Shown piece by piece: positions 1 to 10,200 of a stretch of DNA of 64,000 nucleotides. The stretch covers positions 3,038,001 through 3,102,000 of the forward strand of contig JBANDB010000003.1 of NCBI GenBank assembly GCA_037576215.1. Direction: 5' to 3'. The first letter of the stretch is position 1; the number at the start of each line of letters is the position of its first letter. A program made the translations under genes and the position numbers. This DNA comes from Armillaria gallica. Taxonomy: Eukaryota; Basidiomycota; Agaricomycetes; Agaricales; Physalacriaceae. The notes beneath the pieces were generated by a model. It did no database searches. It was not told where the DNA came from and saw only the letters and a program-made list of their open reading frames with translations.

Positions 1-532
1 CACCACCAAACATTGATACCGTTGTCAGGTCAGTATGATGCATCAATGGCCGTTCCAAGTCTGGTGATCCCTGTAGGACAGCGCACATCTGGTCAAACCC
101 GTTCTCGTGAAAGACAACATTATAAAGATGTATTTCACAAAAAGAGTGAGATGAGAGCCATGCTAGTGATCCATCGCAGAAATTGCTGATGGTGACGTTG
201 TAGAATTTGATGACTTTGAGATGCTGCATGAATTGGGGGATGGAATTGATGGTGTCGGACGCCAGACAAAGGAGGGTGGGGCCACAATGGTAACCGTGGA
301 TGCAGAGAGTCTGCACAAGTGAAGGAATATGCGGAGATTCTACACATAGTTCGTGAAACCTCTGAAACGCATCGAGTTGCGATCGGCCGCTTAGCTTGAC
401 CTCCTGGAAGAGAATGGCATGGGTGCATGAGGAGAAAGTGTGACATGTAAGCGAGCACGCCTTGAGATCACCGAAGCTACAGACTTCATCAATTATTGCG
501 TCAATGAGCTCCTGCAGAAGGGACTCCTCCAT
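1..532 (-). CDS. F-box-like protein, N-terminal part (runs off left edge)
   Basis: An open frame starts at 532 and continues to base 1 on the minus strand with no stop, so the gene is cut by the window edge. The first residues read MEESLLQELIDAIIDEV, followed after a short gap by LKACSLTCHTFSSCT. This is the usual layout of a basidiomycete F-box: helix, acidic turn, then a Cys/Ser-rich helix. About 55 residues on comes ESPHIPSLVQTL, a pattern common just after the F-box in agaric F-box/LRR-like proteins. Such proteins normally act as substrate adaptors in SCF ubiquitin ligases; that role is inferred from family resemblance only. The ATG is chosen because the F-box begins immediately after it. 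No intron is needed in the visible part. Confidence 0.6.
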   Translation of the reverse strand, partial: MEESLLQELIDAIIDEVCSFGDLKACSLTCHTFSSCTHAILFQEVKLSGRSQLDAFQRFHELCVESPHIPSLVQTLCIHGYHCGPTLLCLASDTINSIPQFMQHLKVIKFYNVTISNFCDGSLAWLSSHSFCEIHLYNVVFHENGFDQMCAVLQGSPDLERPLMHHTDLTTVSMFGG

Positions 533-1440
533 GATTAGGCAGCCTGGATTCGTATGAAAGGGGGATAGGAACAATGATTAAAACCAGTCCCACTTTGATT
601 TCCGAGATATCATGGAGTTCGAGGACTAGTATTAGAACCTTCCAATATACAACGATGTCTGCAGAAATGCCTGAAATACACAAGTACAGTCAGTGTTGAA
701 GCAGCAAGAAATAAGGCAAATACCTATCACAACCAACGACGCTTTACCCCAAGAAATCTTGGAGAACATATACTGCCAATATTCGGCTCAAGCATACCAG
801 TCGTGGGGAACGGTAGATGCCCTAGTCCCTTCATTCATGTGGAGCACAGGAGTTGTCTGCCCATCATTTATGCGAAATGGTTAGCGCAAGGTACCGCACC
901 AATGGGTATAGATGGCAGCTCTGGTGTCTGAAACAATCGCAAACTAACCACTCATAGTCATAGATGCAGACAGAGCCAGACGCAAAAGCACCATGATCGG
1001 AGTGAGCACGACAAATTTGCAGAAAATGAAATACAAGATCCGGTTCGGATACTCAGATGATGAAGAAACCGCAGAGGGGAAGTGTCACAACACGAATCAG
1101 AGCGCGTCAAGCAATGAAACAGAGCAAGAAGGAAACAGTATGGAGGACTGAAGCAGCAACATGCAATATATACAGATAGAATCGTAGTAAAAGGAAGAAA
1201 ACAATACATTGAACAAGTTGAGATAAAACAATGGGGGAAAAAAAGCAGAAAATCAAATGAAAATCAAAAGTAACTGGGGAGGCGGGAAAAAGAAGAGAAG
1301 AGGGGGAAGCAATGAAATGAAATGACGTGGCAGGAAGGAAAGAAATGGGAAGAAAAAGGTGTAAAGAGATGGGGGAAACCGGCATCGTATAGAAAAACTC
1401 CCATGACCGGCTCAACCAGGTAAGTCAGCAAATCCCATTA
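533..1440. other. Intergenic region, no gene recognised
   Basis: It lies between the minus-strand F-box gene and the first DUF6534 repeat unit, so it probably holds the F-box gene's 5' region. A purine-rich stretch at about 1200-1380 yields meaningless long minus-strand frames. A short plus frame at 693-884 contains LPQEILENI, which loosely recalls an F-box start, but it is too short to call. Confidence 0.4.
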
Positions 1441-1444
1441 AGGT

Positions 1445-1935
1445 TTGATACAGCGAATAGATTTTTTTCCCACGGTCAAGCTCAAGCTACATAATAACCG
1501 AGTTACCTATATTCATAGGACTCGGAACATTGATACCATCATTTCTATCTGTCGATTATGTGTAAGCGCTAGTTCTACTTCGTCTCCGAGTCGGGAATCG
1601 TTCTCATCGGAGTATGACTCCACATCAAACTGGGTGCATTCGTGTGACAAGTTCTTGGCACCAACAGCATTGCCAGATGTTATGAAGGACCACTGATGAC
1701 GGGAGAACCGAGCCTATATATAATATATATTGTGGTTTCCCCAAAAGCACCTCTGGCCGATGTTTCACAAAATGTAAATGCATGAGCTGTGTATACAAGA
1801 TAGGAGTAGGATCAAAATCACCAAAAAGAAAACACCGAGTCGAGTCGACCGCGGCTCTAACAGCCACAATATGGGAATCATATATATTTACAGATTCTTT
1901 GCCTTCAGGATCGGTAAAGCAACCCCAGACACACC
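1445..1935 (+). promoter_or_regulatory. Upstream module of DUF6534 copy 1 (repeated before most copies)
   Basis: This segment recurs, with divergence, in front of most DUF6534 copies (near 12.8, 17.2, 36.6, 43.5, 48.0, 53.8 and 56.0 kb). Shared words include ctccgagtcgggaatcgtt, agtatgactccacatcaa and catcagcattgccggatg-like strings. It ends in a TATA-like run 45-55 bp before the ATG. In copies 3 and 6 this run is TATATATA at 13373-13380 and 44008-44015. It probably holds the promoter and 5' leader and was duplicated together with the gene. Confidence 0.45.
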
Positions 1936-3239
1936 ATGCGGCCCATCCCTGCAGGTTATCCCATAGCAGAACTGTAAGTTGTAATCCTGGAATCGAGCAG
2001 TAGTATTTCCTGACTCCTGAGTCATCACATTTCAGGTCCGGACCCATCGTTTGTCAAATTGCAGATTCAGTCTATTCATTGCCTAACACAAGAATTTAGA
2101 TCGTAGGCTCTCTCTTGAACTGGGGGCTTTTCGGGACCCTTTCCGTGCAGCTCTGTGCGTCACTCCGAGTCGTTCTCCAGCAGATTACCCTAATGCATTC
2201 TCATTAGATCTATACTATCTGGCATTTCCGGATGACCGACGATTTACAAAATATCTCGTCTATGCCATCTATGCCATCGAATTCGTGCAGATGATGCTTA
2301 TTTCCCACGATGCGTTTGCAACCTTTGGGTATGACTTCGGTGACATGGACACTCTGACTGCAAAGCATTTGTCTTGGTTCACTATTCCCATCATGAGCGC
2401 TGTTGGTGCGCGTAGCATTTGCTACCCATTTTCTGTTACTCATCTCGAGTTCAGTTGCTGGTGTGGGTCAAATCTTCTATGCATACCGAATCTTCATATT
2501 GTCGAAGTCACGAATCATCCCGATATTCATCATTTGTGTTCGTTGCTGTGCTCTTTCTCCGTAACACTCTAGCTCATTTCTTGACAGATATCATTGATCA
2601 ACTCTGTGGCATCTATATTCACAGCCATCTATGGATTCCAAGCAGGCATAACCGCTAAACTCAACACCCGGAAGGTGCATATCGCTGTCGGGGTGTGTAA
2701 CTGACTGGACGTCCCCAAGTTCATCAGCTGAATTATGTCCAGATTTCGTGCGGAGGTTCAGCCCTATGTGATATCCTCATCGCTATCTGCATGACCTACT
2801 ACGCGAGCTCTTTCTCTCTTTCAGTGTTCTTCATTGTTTGTTAATACTATTTCATAGCTTACGCGCAGCACCACTAATTTCCGTCGCACTCGAATGCTGG
2901 TTACGAAAATAATTCGTCTCACCATTGAAACGGGATCTGTGACAGGTATTCAATACGCACCATCTGCCATTGTCAAAATAATAACACCGCTTACTTCTAG
3001 CTGTTGCCGCTCTGCTTAACGCAGTCCTTTTGATTGTGATACCCCATCAAACTTCTTACATGGCTCCCGGCCTAGTCATTCCTAAGCTATATGCTGACAC
3101 CATTTACATGGTGCTAAATTCCCGATTCCAAATTATCGGTGGACGGGATACCTATATGTCTTCAACAGATATAAGCTTCACGACCACGATGATAAGAGAT
3201 ATCGTCTCTCAACCAGCAGAAAACACGTCCTGCAGATAG
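1936..3239 (+). CDS. DUF6534-type multi-pass membrane protein, copy 1
   Basis: Nine exons were placed by comparing eight paralogues: 1936-1973, 2036-2048, 2100-2154, 2208-2405, 2455-2537, 2588-2692, 2743-2802, 2858-2945 and 3001-3239, giving 292 residues. The protein opens MRPIPAGYPIAEL, followed by hydrophobic segments (LLNWGLFGTLSVQLYLYYLA, then KYLVYAIYAIEF) and ends in NSRFQIIGGRDTY. This is the typical arrangement of basidiomycete DUF6534 proteins, which are predicted seven-helix membrane proteins of unknown function. Intron 7 begins with GC (2803) instead of GT. A one-base loss near 3225, relative to copies 7 and 8, shifts the frame in the polar C-terminal tail and stops it early at 3239. 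The membrane core is intact. Intron 5 has a weak GTTCGT donor. Confidence 0.75.
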
Positions 3240-4140
3240 GACGCAAGGACATGTGCCAGTGGTCGTCCTATCCAACGAGGTATTCAATGATAGTTATGAA
3301 ATGGGCCAAGTGAGCGTCAGTCATAGTACTTTATGTGCTTTATTAGCGCTGATTTTCCCCCAAGCATAAACCGCAGGACAGCTGTATGAGCCGACACATA
3401 CCGTACGGGACTCGCCCTTAATCGTTTACTACACGCCGATGCTGTTATGACCACCGATAATGTCATATAAAAATCTGTACTCGTAATTACTTTTCAACTA
3501 AGAACGAGGCAGCTTGGAGTCTTGGACGACCAAACATCTTCTCTTTTCCAGCGAGCATCATCCTTGGTGGTAGAACTCCTCCACTGGGTAAAGGCCTACA
3601 CAAGCAGGATTGGGAACCGGCAATGTTGGAAGGTGCAGAGAGAGAAGAAGTGGGGAAGAAACTGACGTTAAGAAAGAGTGTTCGCCTGTTGTCATTTTCA
3701 AGGACACGGACGCAGTTCTTCTGAGGGCAGGCACGACTACCAGCAACGATACCAGTAACAGGGACGTACAGCATGAAGCGATACTCAAGAATCGGTACCA
3801 TCGAGCACACTGATAAGTGCTTCACTTGTCCTTCAATTCCATCTGAAACCACTTTGGATCTGTAGAAAAATCCAATGAATTCACAATCACAGTATCAAAA
3901 ACTTCCCACGAAACCGAGTATCGTTGTCTCCGACGTTGTATGAAACTGCTTTGAATTAGAGATCAAGGACACAGTGGTGGGAACTTTGAAGACATGAAAT
4001 GAAACCGAAGTCTGTAGGCTTCTGCCCTCTTCACAGCCAGTCCTCTTCACCGAGGAAATTCGAATCGCAGCCGTTGAGACTTATACTGAAGTGATCGACT
4101 GCAGGTATGCTCGATATCAAAAGGAGCACATCGTGGATTC
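3240..4140. other. Former 3' coding tail of copy 1 and spacer
   Basis: From 3240 to 3369 the original DUF6534 tail can still be followed in another frame (VVLSNEVFND), ending in TAA at 3367-3369. From there to 4140 no gene is recognised. The segment matches 49780-50470 downstream of copy 7, so it belongs to the duplicated block. Confidence 0.45.
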
Positions 4141-4619
4141 CTAAGGTAGCTTCACCCAAGATAGTAACCGATCGAAGAACAGGTCGGAATACCTAGAGTA
4201 ATGCGTGAAGGGTCGTTGCTGTACCTCTGATGTGTGGCGAGTCGTGGGCTCCAAGGACATCTTTGGGTGCTTCGATCTCCTAGGCCCGATTTGTGATATT
4301 GGGTTCCACGTTCCCTGCAGGTGGAGAGTTGTAATGCGTGGATGGTACTCAAGCAACGCTGAAAATTCTGCGAAACTGAACGAGAAGGTCACATCTCGGA
4401 GATTACCAAGGTGTTGGTGTTGGTGGCACAAGGTCCCATTAAAGAACGGCTGGGCCCACAGCCCTGACACGGCGAACCATGCACAATGGCAGATAACACT
4501 GTTGAGTGTGTCGCGCGGAGTAGAGACTCTTCGTGGGGTACAACAGACCATGATGGTTGCAAGCTTGAGCCTGAGAGCGGGAAGGCCATGAGAGGTACCG
4601 TAGATGATGGAGTCTGCAT
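4141..4619 (-). pseudogene. F-box/LRR-like remnant, copy A
   Basis: Minus-strand frames contain LRDVTFSFSFAEFSALLEYH followed by a PRITTLHL stretch. This resembles a leucine-rich repeat of the kind found in basidiomycete F-box proteins. No complete F-box or continuous gene structure is visible, and the frame changes between neighbouring pieces. A diverged second copy lies at 50471-50890 in the same position relative to DUF6534 copy 7 and the FPP synthase, so both descend from the duplicated block. It could also be a small unknown protein; the family call rests only on the leucine-repeat rhythm. Confidence 0.3.
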
Positions 4620-4639
4620 TGTATAGACCTGGGATCGCA

Positions 4640-5430
4640 GTACCAGTCGCTCAGAGCGGGGTATTCGAAAACCTCGGTCGCGAAGCCTGAATGATCGGAA
4701 TGTCCCCAGTAGGCTGATACGAAGGAAAATGTATCAGAAATTTTCTACGTGGAATACGCGCTCGGCGGGACGAAGACAGGTAGGCCGAAGAAGGAAGGAA
4801 ACCAGCATGACCATACGAGACATGACGTACGGACCCGTGCGGAAACGAACAGGACGAGACGGCAAGCATGACACACAAACACGGGAAACATAGGAACAAG
4901 ACGGGAACGCAAACACAGGAATGACAATGGCAAACGTAGGAACGGGAACGGGAACGGGAACGGGAAACAAGAACGAGACAAGAAAAGGCTCAGTGAAGCG
5001 GAGAGAGGCGCACAATGTGCTTTATCAAAAAGTCGAAGAGGATTGACCTGTTGCTCCCTGAAAAAATACTAGTAGTCGAAGACTTCATACTGTTGACGAT
5101 AAGGGCGGGCGCTTTCATTAACGGCTGCAGGAATACGAAGCAGTATTAACGCCAGGCCTGTGAGTGCGATTCACGGTCAGACGATCCTTGGTAAGAGATT
5201 AGGAATATCGAGAACAAACCTGAATGGACGTGGTCGAAGCATCCTCGACATTCATAAATTAGCGGCACTGCATAAATGACGACGTCGTCCATATCGGCCC
5301 ACGAAAAGGGGATGTATGGTCGTAGTGATAGAGACGATTGAAAGATAAAACTAGATGATTACCGATGAATATCGTAGAAGAAAAATTTAGGCCGTAATAG
5401 GGACAAATTAAATTTTTGTCTACATCTAAA
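4640..5430. other. Spacer, no gene recognised
   Basis: Apart from the hexamer repeat nothing is recognised. It is homologous, with indels, to about 50890-51610 before the complete FPP synthase and would correspond to that gene's 3' flank. Confidence 0.4.
4937..4966. repeat. (GGGAAC)n hexamer microsatellite
   Basis: About five tandem GGGAAC units, producing Phe-Pro/Val-Pro low-complexity frames on the minus strand. The equivalent place in the duplicate (about 51115-51130) has only about two units, so the array length changed after duplication. Confidence 0.8.
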
Positions 5431-5452
5431 GATACATTTGATACTAAATCTC

Positions 5453-5931
5453 CTACTTGGATCTCTTATAAATCTTATCAAGGAAGCTCTTAAAGACATC
5501 CCTCTTCAACGTGCTCTTACCCTCGACCTCCGGAATCTCCCCAATCATCGCAATAAGCTCCCCATAGACCTTCTCCTCATACACCGCATACCGCTTCCTC
5601 AAATCCACCTCTGCGCTCTCAAACACCACCTTGACCCTCCTCTCGCACTCCGAGTCCTTCCTCTCATAATTCTCATCGAGGACCCTCCGCTGCTCGGGCG
5701 TATTCACGCACCACGAACACTTGTCATCGAGGATATCCGTGCCGATCTTCCCGACCTGCTTGGAAAAGTCGAGAAATTTGTCTTGGATCTGGAAGTAATC
5801 ACCAAGGAGGCTGGGGATGTATTTTGTGAGGGCGTAGGGCTCGATGGTTTGGTTTCTGGATGGGTAGGATTGAGAGACGTGGGACATGTACATGGCGAGG
5901 GCAACGGGGTTGAGGTACTCGTCAGGGCCAA
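5453..5931 (-). pseudogene. Farnesyl diphosphate synthase, C-terminal fragment A
   Basis: The frame matches the last exon of the complete FPP synthase at 51636-52878 and ends in the same [10 protein letters not shown] terminus. Compared with that gene it lacks the first three exons, so it has no first Asp-rich motif. The second Asp-rich motif reads DKFLD instead of DDFLD, a change at a Mg2+-binding residue. A short deletion removes residues just before [12 protein letters not shown]. At its 5' side (about 5935) it runs directly into a polyketide synthase acyltransferase fragment on the other strand. The same junction is seen at 31.8 kb, so the break predates duplication. It cannot encode a working synthase. 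Confidence 0.85.
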
Positions 5932-5939
5932 TTGGACAG

Positions 5940-7380
5940 CTTGACGCCCTCAGGCATCAAGGCCCATCTCGACAGAGCCGTTCACTGCAAGAGTGTGCGC
6001 CTCAAAGTTCCGTTTGGATACCATAGTTCTGCCATGCAGCCGCTTCTGCTCCGAAAATCCCTGTTATTTCAAACCCCCTCGGCCGAGTGGTCCGTGAGGG
6101 AGACAAGTCCGCCTTTAACGCCGAATACGATCTTAGCCACTGCAGTTTGAAAGCGGTATCAGTGCACTGATCGACGATGCCATTCACGGATATTGCGGCA
6201 TGGATAGAGCTGGGTCCTCACCCTACGACGCTGCCTATGCTCACTGTGCACCCGGGCGTGTCGAAGGAGGCATTGCTAGTCAGCTCATCGAAAAAGCGAC
6301 TGGACGATGGCCTTACACTTTCGTCGTCTCTTTCCCAGCTCTACACCCCCAATGTCCCTGTTCGATGGAGAGACGTTTTCGCTGATGTCTCAGTGGCATG
6401 TGTCTCGCTTCCTTCCTACCCATGGCAGAAGAGCAAGTTCTGGGTGGCGTGGAAGGAAGACGCTCCAGCACCTGCCTCGTCCGCCGAAGGCTCTACAGCG
6501 TCCACTAAGCCCTTCAATCCCGTCAACGACTTCGGCATGCTTCAGTCATGGGCACAGTTCCCATCTGCGGCGAACAGCCAGATCGCTATATTTAAAACAC
6601 CGATTTCCGTCCTCAAACCCTCGATTACCGCCCACATTGTAGGCGACGTTCCTTTATGCCCAGCTTCTGTTTATCACGAGTTGGCTCTCGCTGGGATCGA
6701 AGCTAGCAAGGCACATCTATCATTACCACTCCAGGGTAACCATGGCGCTCTGTTCAATATCGACTACGTGAAGCCTCTTGTTTACAGCAAAGACGTAGCT
6801 CGTGTCGTCAAGACAACTAGTGTGATGAATACCGATGGCTCTGGCACCTTCACCAATGAATCTTATGCCGATCAAGAACCGGAGTCTGTGCATTGCTCAG
6901 GACAGTTCCACCCCTTGCTGGTAATAGATACGACTACGAAGTTCAACCGTATGGCTTCTGTCATCAGTCGGAGGACCGCGGCCATTTCCGCAGGCAAAGA
7001 TGGCAGGCCGAGGTGATTATGACCCGAACGGTGTATGAAATTATCTTCACGAGGGTTGTTAGATATGCAAAGGTGTGTGTGTCATGCATTGATTTTTTTC
7101 AGCTGTCTTTTAATACATTTCCCAGGAGTACCATACGATGAAGAACGTCATGATCAGCAAGAACGGTATGGAAGGGTCACCCGCCACATTCTGGCTTTCT
7201 TAGGCCATCCCCTGCATGTTGACAAGTCGAATCCCTTGGTGTTGCTGCATAACAAAAAGGGAATCCCGCCCGACGTGTTCTTGCCGTACCCTGTTCCCTG
7301 GTGGATGTCGGAGAAGGGGACAGACCCATGCCTTTTGGCCGATGATTGGTCAGGGCTATCTAGTTCAAATGAATTGTTCA
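5940..7380 (+). pseudogene. Non-reducing polyketide synthase relic A (AT end, PT start, TE end)
   Basis: Pieces appear in order. First is an acyltransferase segment ([14 protein letters not shown] at about 5998-6040, with the usual YHS motif). Next, at 6177-7004, come the AT end and the first half of a product-template domain, with [20 protein letters not shown] carrying the PT hot-dog catalytic His. From about 7200 there is a stretch homologous to the thioesterase end of relic B ([14 protein letters not shown]). The ketosynthase, the rest of PT and both carrier domains are missing: about 2.6 kb present in relic B is deleted between about 7180 and 7205. A one-base loss near 7005 also shifts the frame before the conserved intron at about 7071. 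The parent enzyme type makes aromatic polyketides such as orsellinic acid. This copy is dead. Confidence 0.8.
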
Positions 7381-7403
7381 AGAGAAGATGGCGTAAAAAG
7401 TGA

Positions 7404-8085
7404 GCAGCGGAAGCACACGGTCGTCTTGGCCATGAACAGGAAGTTTACGTATCACTCTTGAAACCACGCTTCTCGCCAATTCCACTGCTGATACCATTCC
7501 TTCTTTCTCACTCAATGTGACATCTTCTAAAGCTGTGGCTTTGTTGCGTCGAAACCATGTGAAGAATTGATACGGTTCGCAAAGACAGTGTAGTACACTT
7601 CAACAGCGCATTTGTAGGACTCCTTCGCACAAACGGAACCGCCGGATGCTATGAAAGATCAGAGATATCTCTGATGACGGGAGAACCTGTGGCGTAAGAA
7701 CCTGCTTTCAATACAGATGTTGGATGAGAAGGTCAGACGCTGCCACAAATAGCTTGGTGGGTTATGAATCTACTAAGACCTTCCTTCCTCTCATAGTTTG
7801 TTCCCGGAGAAATTTCAACGTCAACTTGGTATCGATGCACTACGAGTATTTCTTCGAATATAAGTTGGTTCAGAGATTTTTTCTGAGCTAGGGAACAGAC
7901 TCATCGCAATCAATCTGATGGACTATGCGCTGACCACTGATGAATAGGTTGAGCGCCTATCAGCTCGGTTTCGGTGAGGTGATACTCAGTCTTAACACCT
8001 TCTTTCAAGTCTCCCACATGGCTGTTTGGTATATTACCTACAGATCCTTTCCCTCCAGGACCGGTAAAGCAACCCCGGAGACATC
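7404..8085. other. Spacer and upstream module of DUF6534 copy 2
   Basis: The sequence is homologous to about 36330-37212 upstream of copy 5, as expected from the block duplication. It contains the tatgaaagatcag and gatgacgggagaacc words shared by other upstream modules and a TATA-like gtatatt about 60 bp before the ATG. No additional gene is seen. Confidence 0.4.
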
Positions 8086-9482
8086 ATGCAGCCCGTCCCC
8101 GCAGGTTATCCCATAGCAGAACTGTGAGTTATAATCGTGGAATCGAGCAGTGGTATTTCCTGATTCATCTTATTTCAGGTCCGGACCCTACGTTTGTCGC
8201 ATTGCACTTTTAGTCTATTCAGTCCGTAAAACAAGAATCTAGATCGTAGGCTGTCTCTTGAACTGGGGACTCTTCGGGACCCTTTCTGTGCAGCTCTGTA
8301 CTTTCCTTCGAGTCATTCTCCAGCAGATTGTTTCTAATGGATTCTCGTTAGATCTATACTATCTAGCATTTCCGAATGACAGACGATTCACAAAATATCT
8401 CGTCTACGGCATTTATGTCATTGAATTTGCGCAGACAATACTCGTTGCCCACGACGCGTTTGCAACCTTCGGGTACGGCTTCGGTGACATGGACGCCCTG
8501 ACTAGAATGAATTGTAATTGGGTCGCTGTCCCCGTCATGAGTGCTGTTGGTGCGCGGAGCGTGTGCTACCCATTCTCTGTTACTTATCATGAGTATAGCT
8601 GCCGGTGTCGGGCAGGTCTTCTATGCGTACCGAATTTTCATATTGTCAAAGTCACAAATCATCCCGATATTCATCATTTGTGTGAGCTGTTGCAGTGCTC
8701 TGTCTTCGCAGCAATCTAGCTCAACTATTTACAGATATCTTTGACCAGTTCTGTGGCTGCTATGGTCACAGGCATTTACTCTTTCCAGGCAGGCAACCTC
8801 ACTAAAATGAACAACTGGAAGATTACCATCGCTATGGGGGTATGTAACTAAGTAGGCGTCCCGAGTTCTTCATGCTGAATTATATCCAGATTTGGTGCGG
8901 GGCCTCCCCCCTATGTGATATCCTCATCGCTATCTGCATGACCTACTACGCAAGCTCTTTCTCTCTTTCAGTTATCTTTCATTGATGTTGATGCTATCTC
9001 GCAGCTGATTATGCTCACTACTAATTTCCGTCGCACTCAAATGTTGGTCACAAAGATAATTCGTCTCACTATTGAAACGGGATCTGTGACAGGTATTTAC
9101 CCTGCGCCATCCGTCGTTGTCAGCATGCAAACTGCTTATCCTAGCCGTTGTCGCTCTGCTCAACTTCGTCCTTTTTATTGCATTCCCCCATCAAACTTCC
9201 TACATAACTCCCGGCCTGCTCGTCCCTAAGCTGTATGCTAACGCTGTTTACATGGTGCTGAATTCCCGATTCCAAATTATCGGCGGAAGGGATACCTATA
9301 TGTCTTCAACCGACATGAGCATCCCGACCATGATGATCACTTCTCAATCAGCAGACGGCAGGCAAGGACGGGCGTCAGCGATCGTAATATCCAATGAGGA
9401 ATTCGATGATACTAGTTATGAAATGGGTCAAATGAATGTCAGTCAAGGTTTCAGGTGCCTTATTAGTACTGATTTTCCCTAG
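8086..9482 (+). CDS. DUF6534-type multi-pass membrane protein, copy 2
   Basis: This is the cleanest copy. Exons are 8086-8123, 8179-8191, 8243-8297, 8352-8549, 8599-8681, 8735-8839, 8890-8949, 9005-9092 and 9145-9482. They join in frame to 325 residues, a normal length for the family. The order of segments is MQPVPAGYPIAEL, LLNWGLFGTLSVQLYLYYLA, FGYGFGDMDALT, VFYAYRIFILSKSQIIP, a SLTSSVAAMVTGIYSF helix, CDILIAICMTYY, the FRRTQMLVTKIIRLTIETGS loop, a VVALLNFVLFIAF helix, and a polar tail after NSRFQIIGGRDTY. It is predicted to sit in a membrane with seven helices; no biochemical function is known to me. Exon 2 is only 13 nt. Intron 7 (8950-9004) has a GC donor (GCAAGC). Confidence 0.85.
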
Positions 9483-10200
9483 GATAAACCACAGGACAGC
9501 TGTATGAGCCTTCCCGCGTAACTGGGAGCTCGCCCCATACGAGTGAAGATAGCTTATAGAGCGAGTAGGGGGCCGCCGTCGTCTTGGCCATCAAAGTATA
9601 TTGAACTGGTCGGATAACAATATCGTAGCTGGTAACATACTGACTTTGTAGTAACGAAAGAAGGGGTTGTCCACTTCAAAAAAAAATCTGTTGTTCATTA
9701 CCAAGTGCGCACACCATCTGAGCTAACCAACTGGCGGCGCATCAGTGTCGTGCACTAGAGGAGCCTCCCTCAAGGAACCCGCCGTACGCCCCGAGGGAAC
9801 GAGGGGCACGCTTGGAAACCTGAACACATCCATATGCTTGCAGAGTACCACGTCGATCTAACAATTTTGATTTTGGGAGCACTGGGTGGGCGATATGAGA
9901 CAAGGTAACTAAAACATGGTTCTTATTCTTTATACCATATCGCTGCGCACATGTACATATATGTGCAAGTAAAAATCGCAGGTGTCGCTATACGTTAGCT
10001 TATATATATGCAGCTCTGAAGAGACTCCAAGGCGACAACTGTAGATGGATTTCGAGATCTGGTCCGTAATTAGCAGTGATACTTATTGCCAATACCTCAA
10101 GTCCGAGTTAGGAGGGACCTGTCCAGCGAACCTCCTCGATGTGAAAAATAACTTCTTTGATGTCGCACAGGAAGGTCGAACTGGAAGGTCGAACTTTGTT
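9483..10200. other. Intergenic region with tRNA-like patch
   Basis: No protein gene is recognised. On the minus strand near 9690-9760 there is an A-box-like ggttagctcagatggt followed by a T-run, without a convincing T-arm. It recurs, altered, at about 40320-40400. The rest is homologous to 40044-40840. Confidence 0.4.

Noticed and set aside
135..683. Minus-strand open frames of 107 and 60 codons
   Set aside because: They are shadows of the F-box-like frame that is open from 532 to the window edge, or lack any codon or domain signal.
958..1415. Two overlapping Phe/Ser-rich minus-strand frames
   Set aside because: They arise from a purine-rich low-complexity stretch and have no recognisable domain or splice context.
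4734..5015. Proline-rich minus-strand frames
   Set aside because: They are produced by the GGGAAC hexamer repeat; the duplicate block does not keep the frame.
5438..5944. Plus-strand frame of 168 codons, repeated at 51621-52163
   Set aside because: It is antisense to the FPP synthase last exon, whose family match is unambiguous.
9690..9760. tRNA gene candidate (minus strand), also at about 40320-40400
   Set aside because: An A-box-like segment and a T-run are present, but no anticodon stem or T-arm with GGTTCGA can be folded. The second copy has an insertion in the D-arm. Possibly a tRNA-derived relic.
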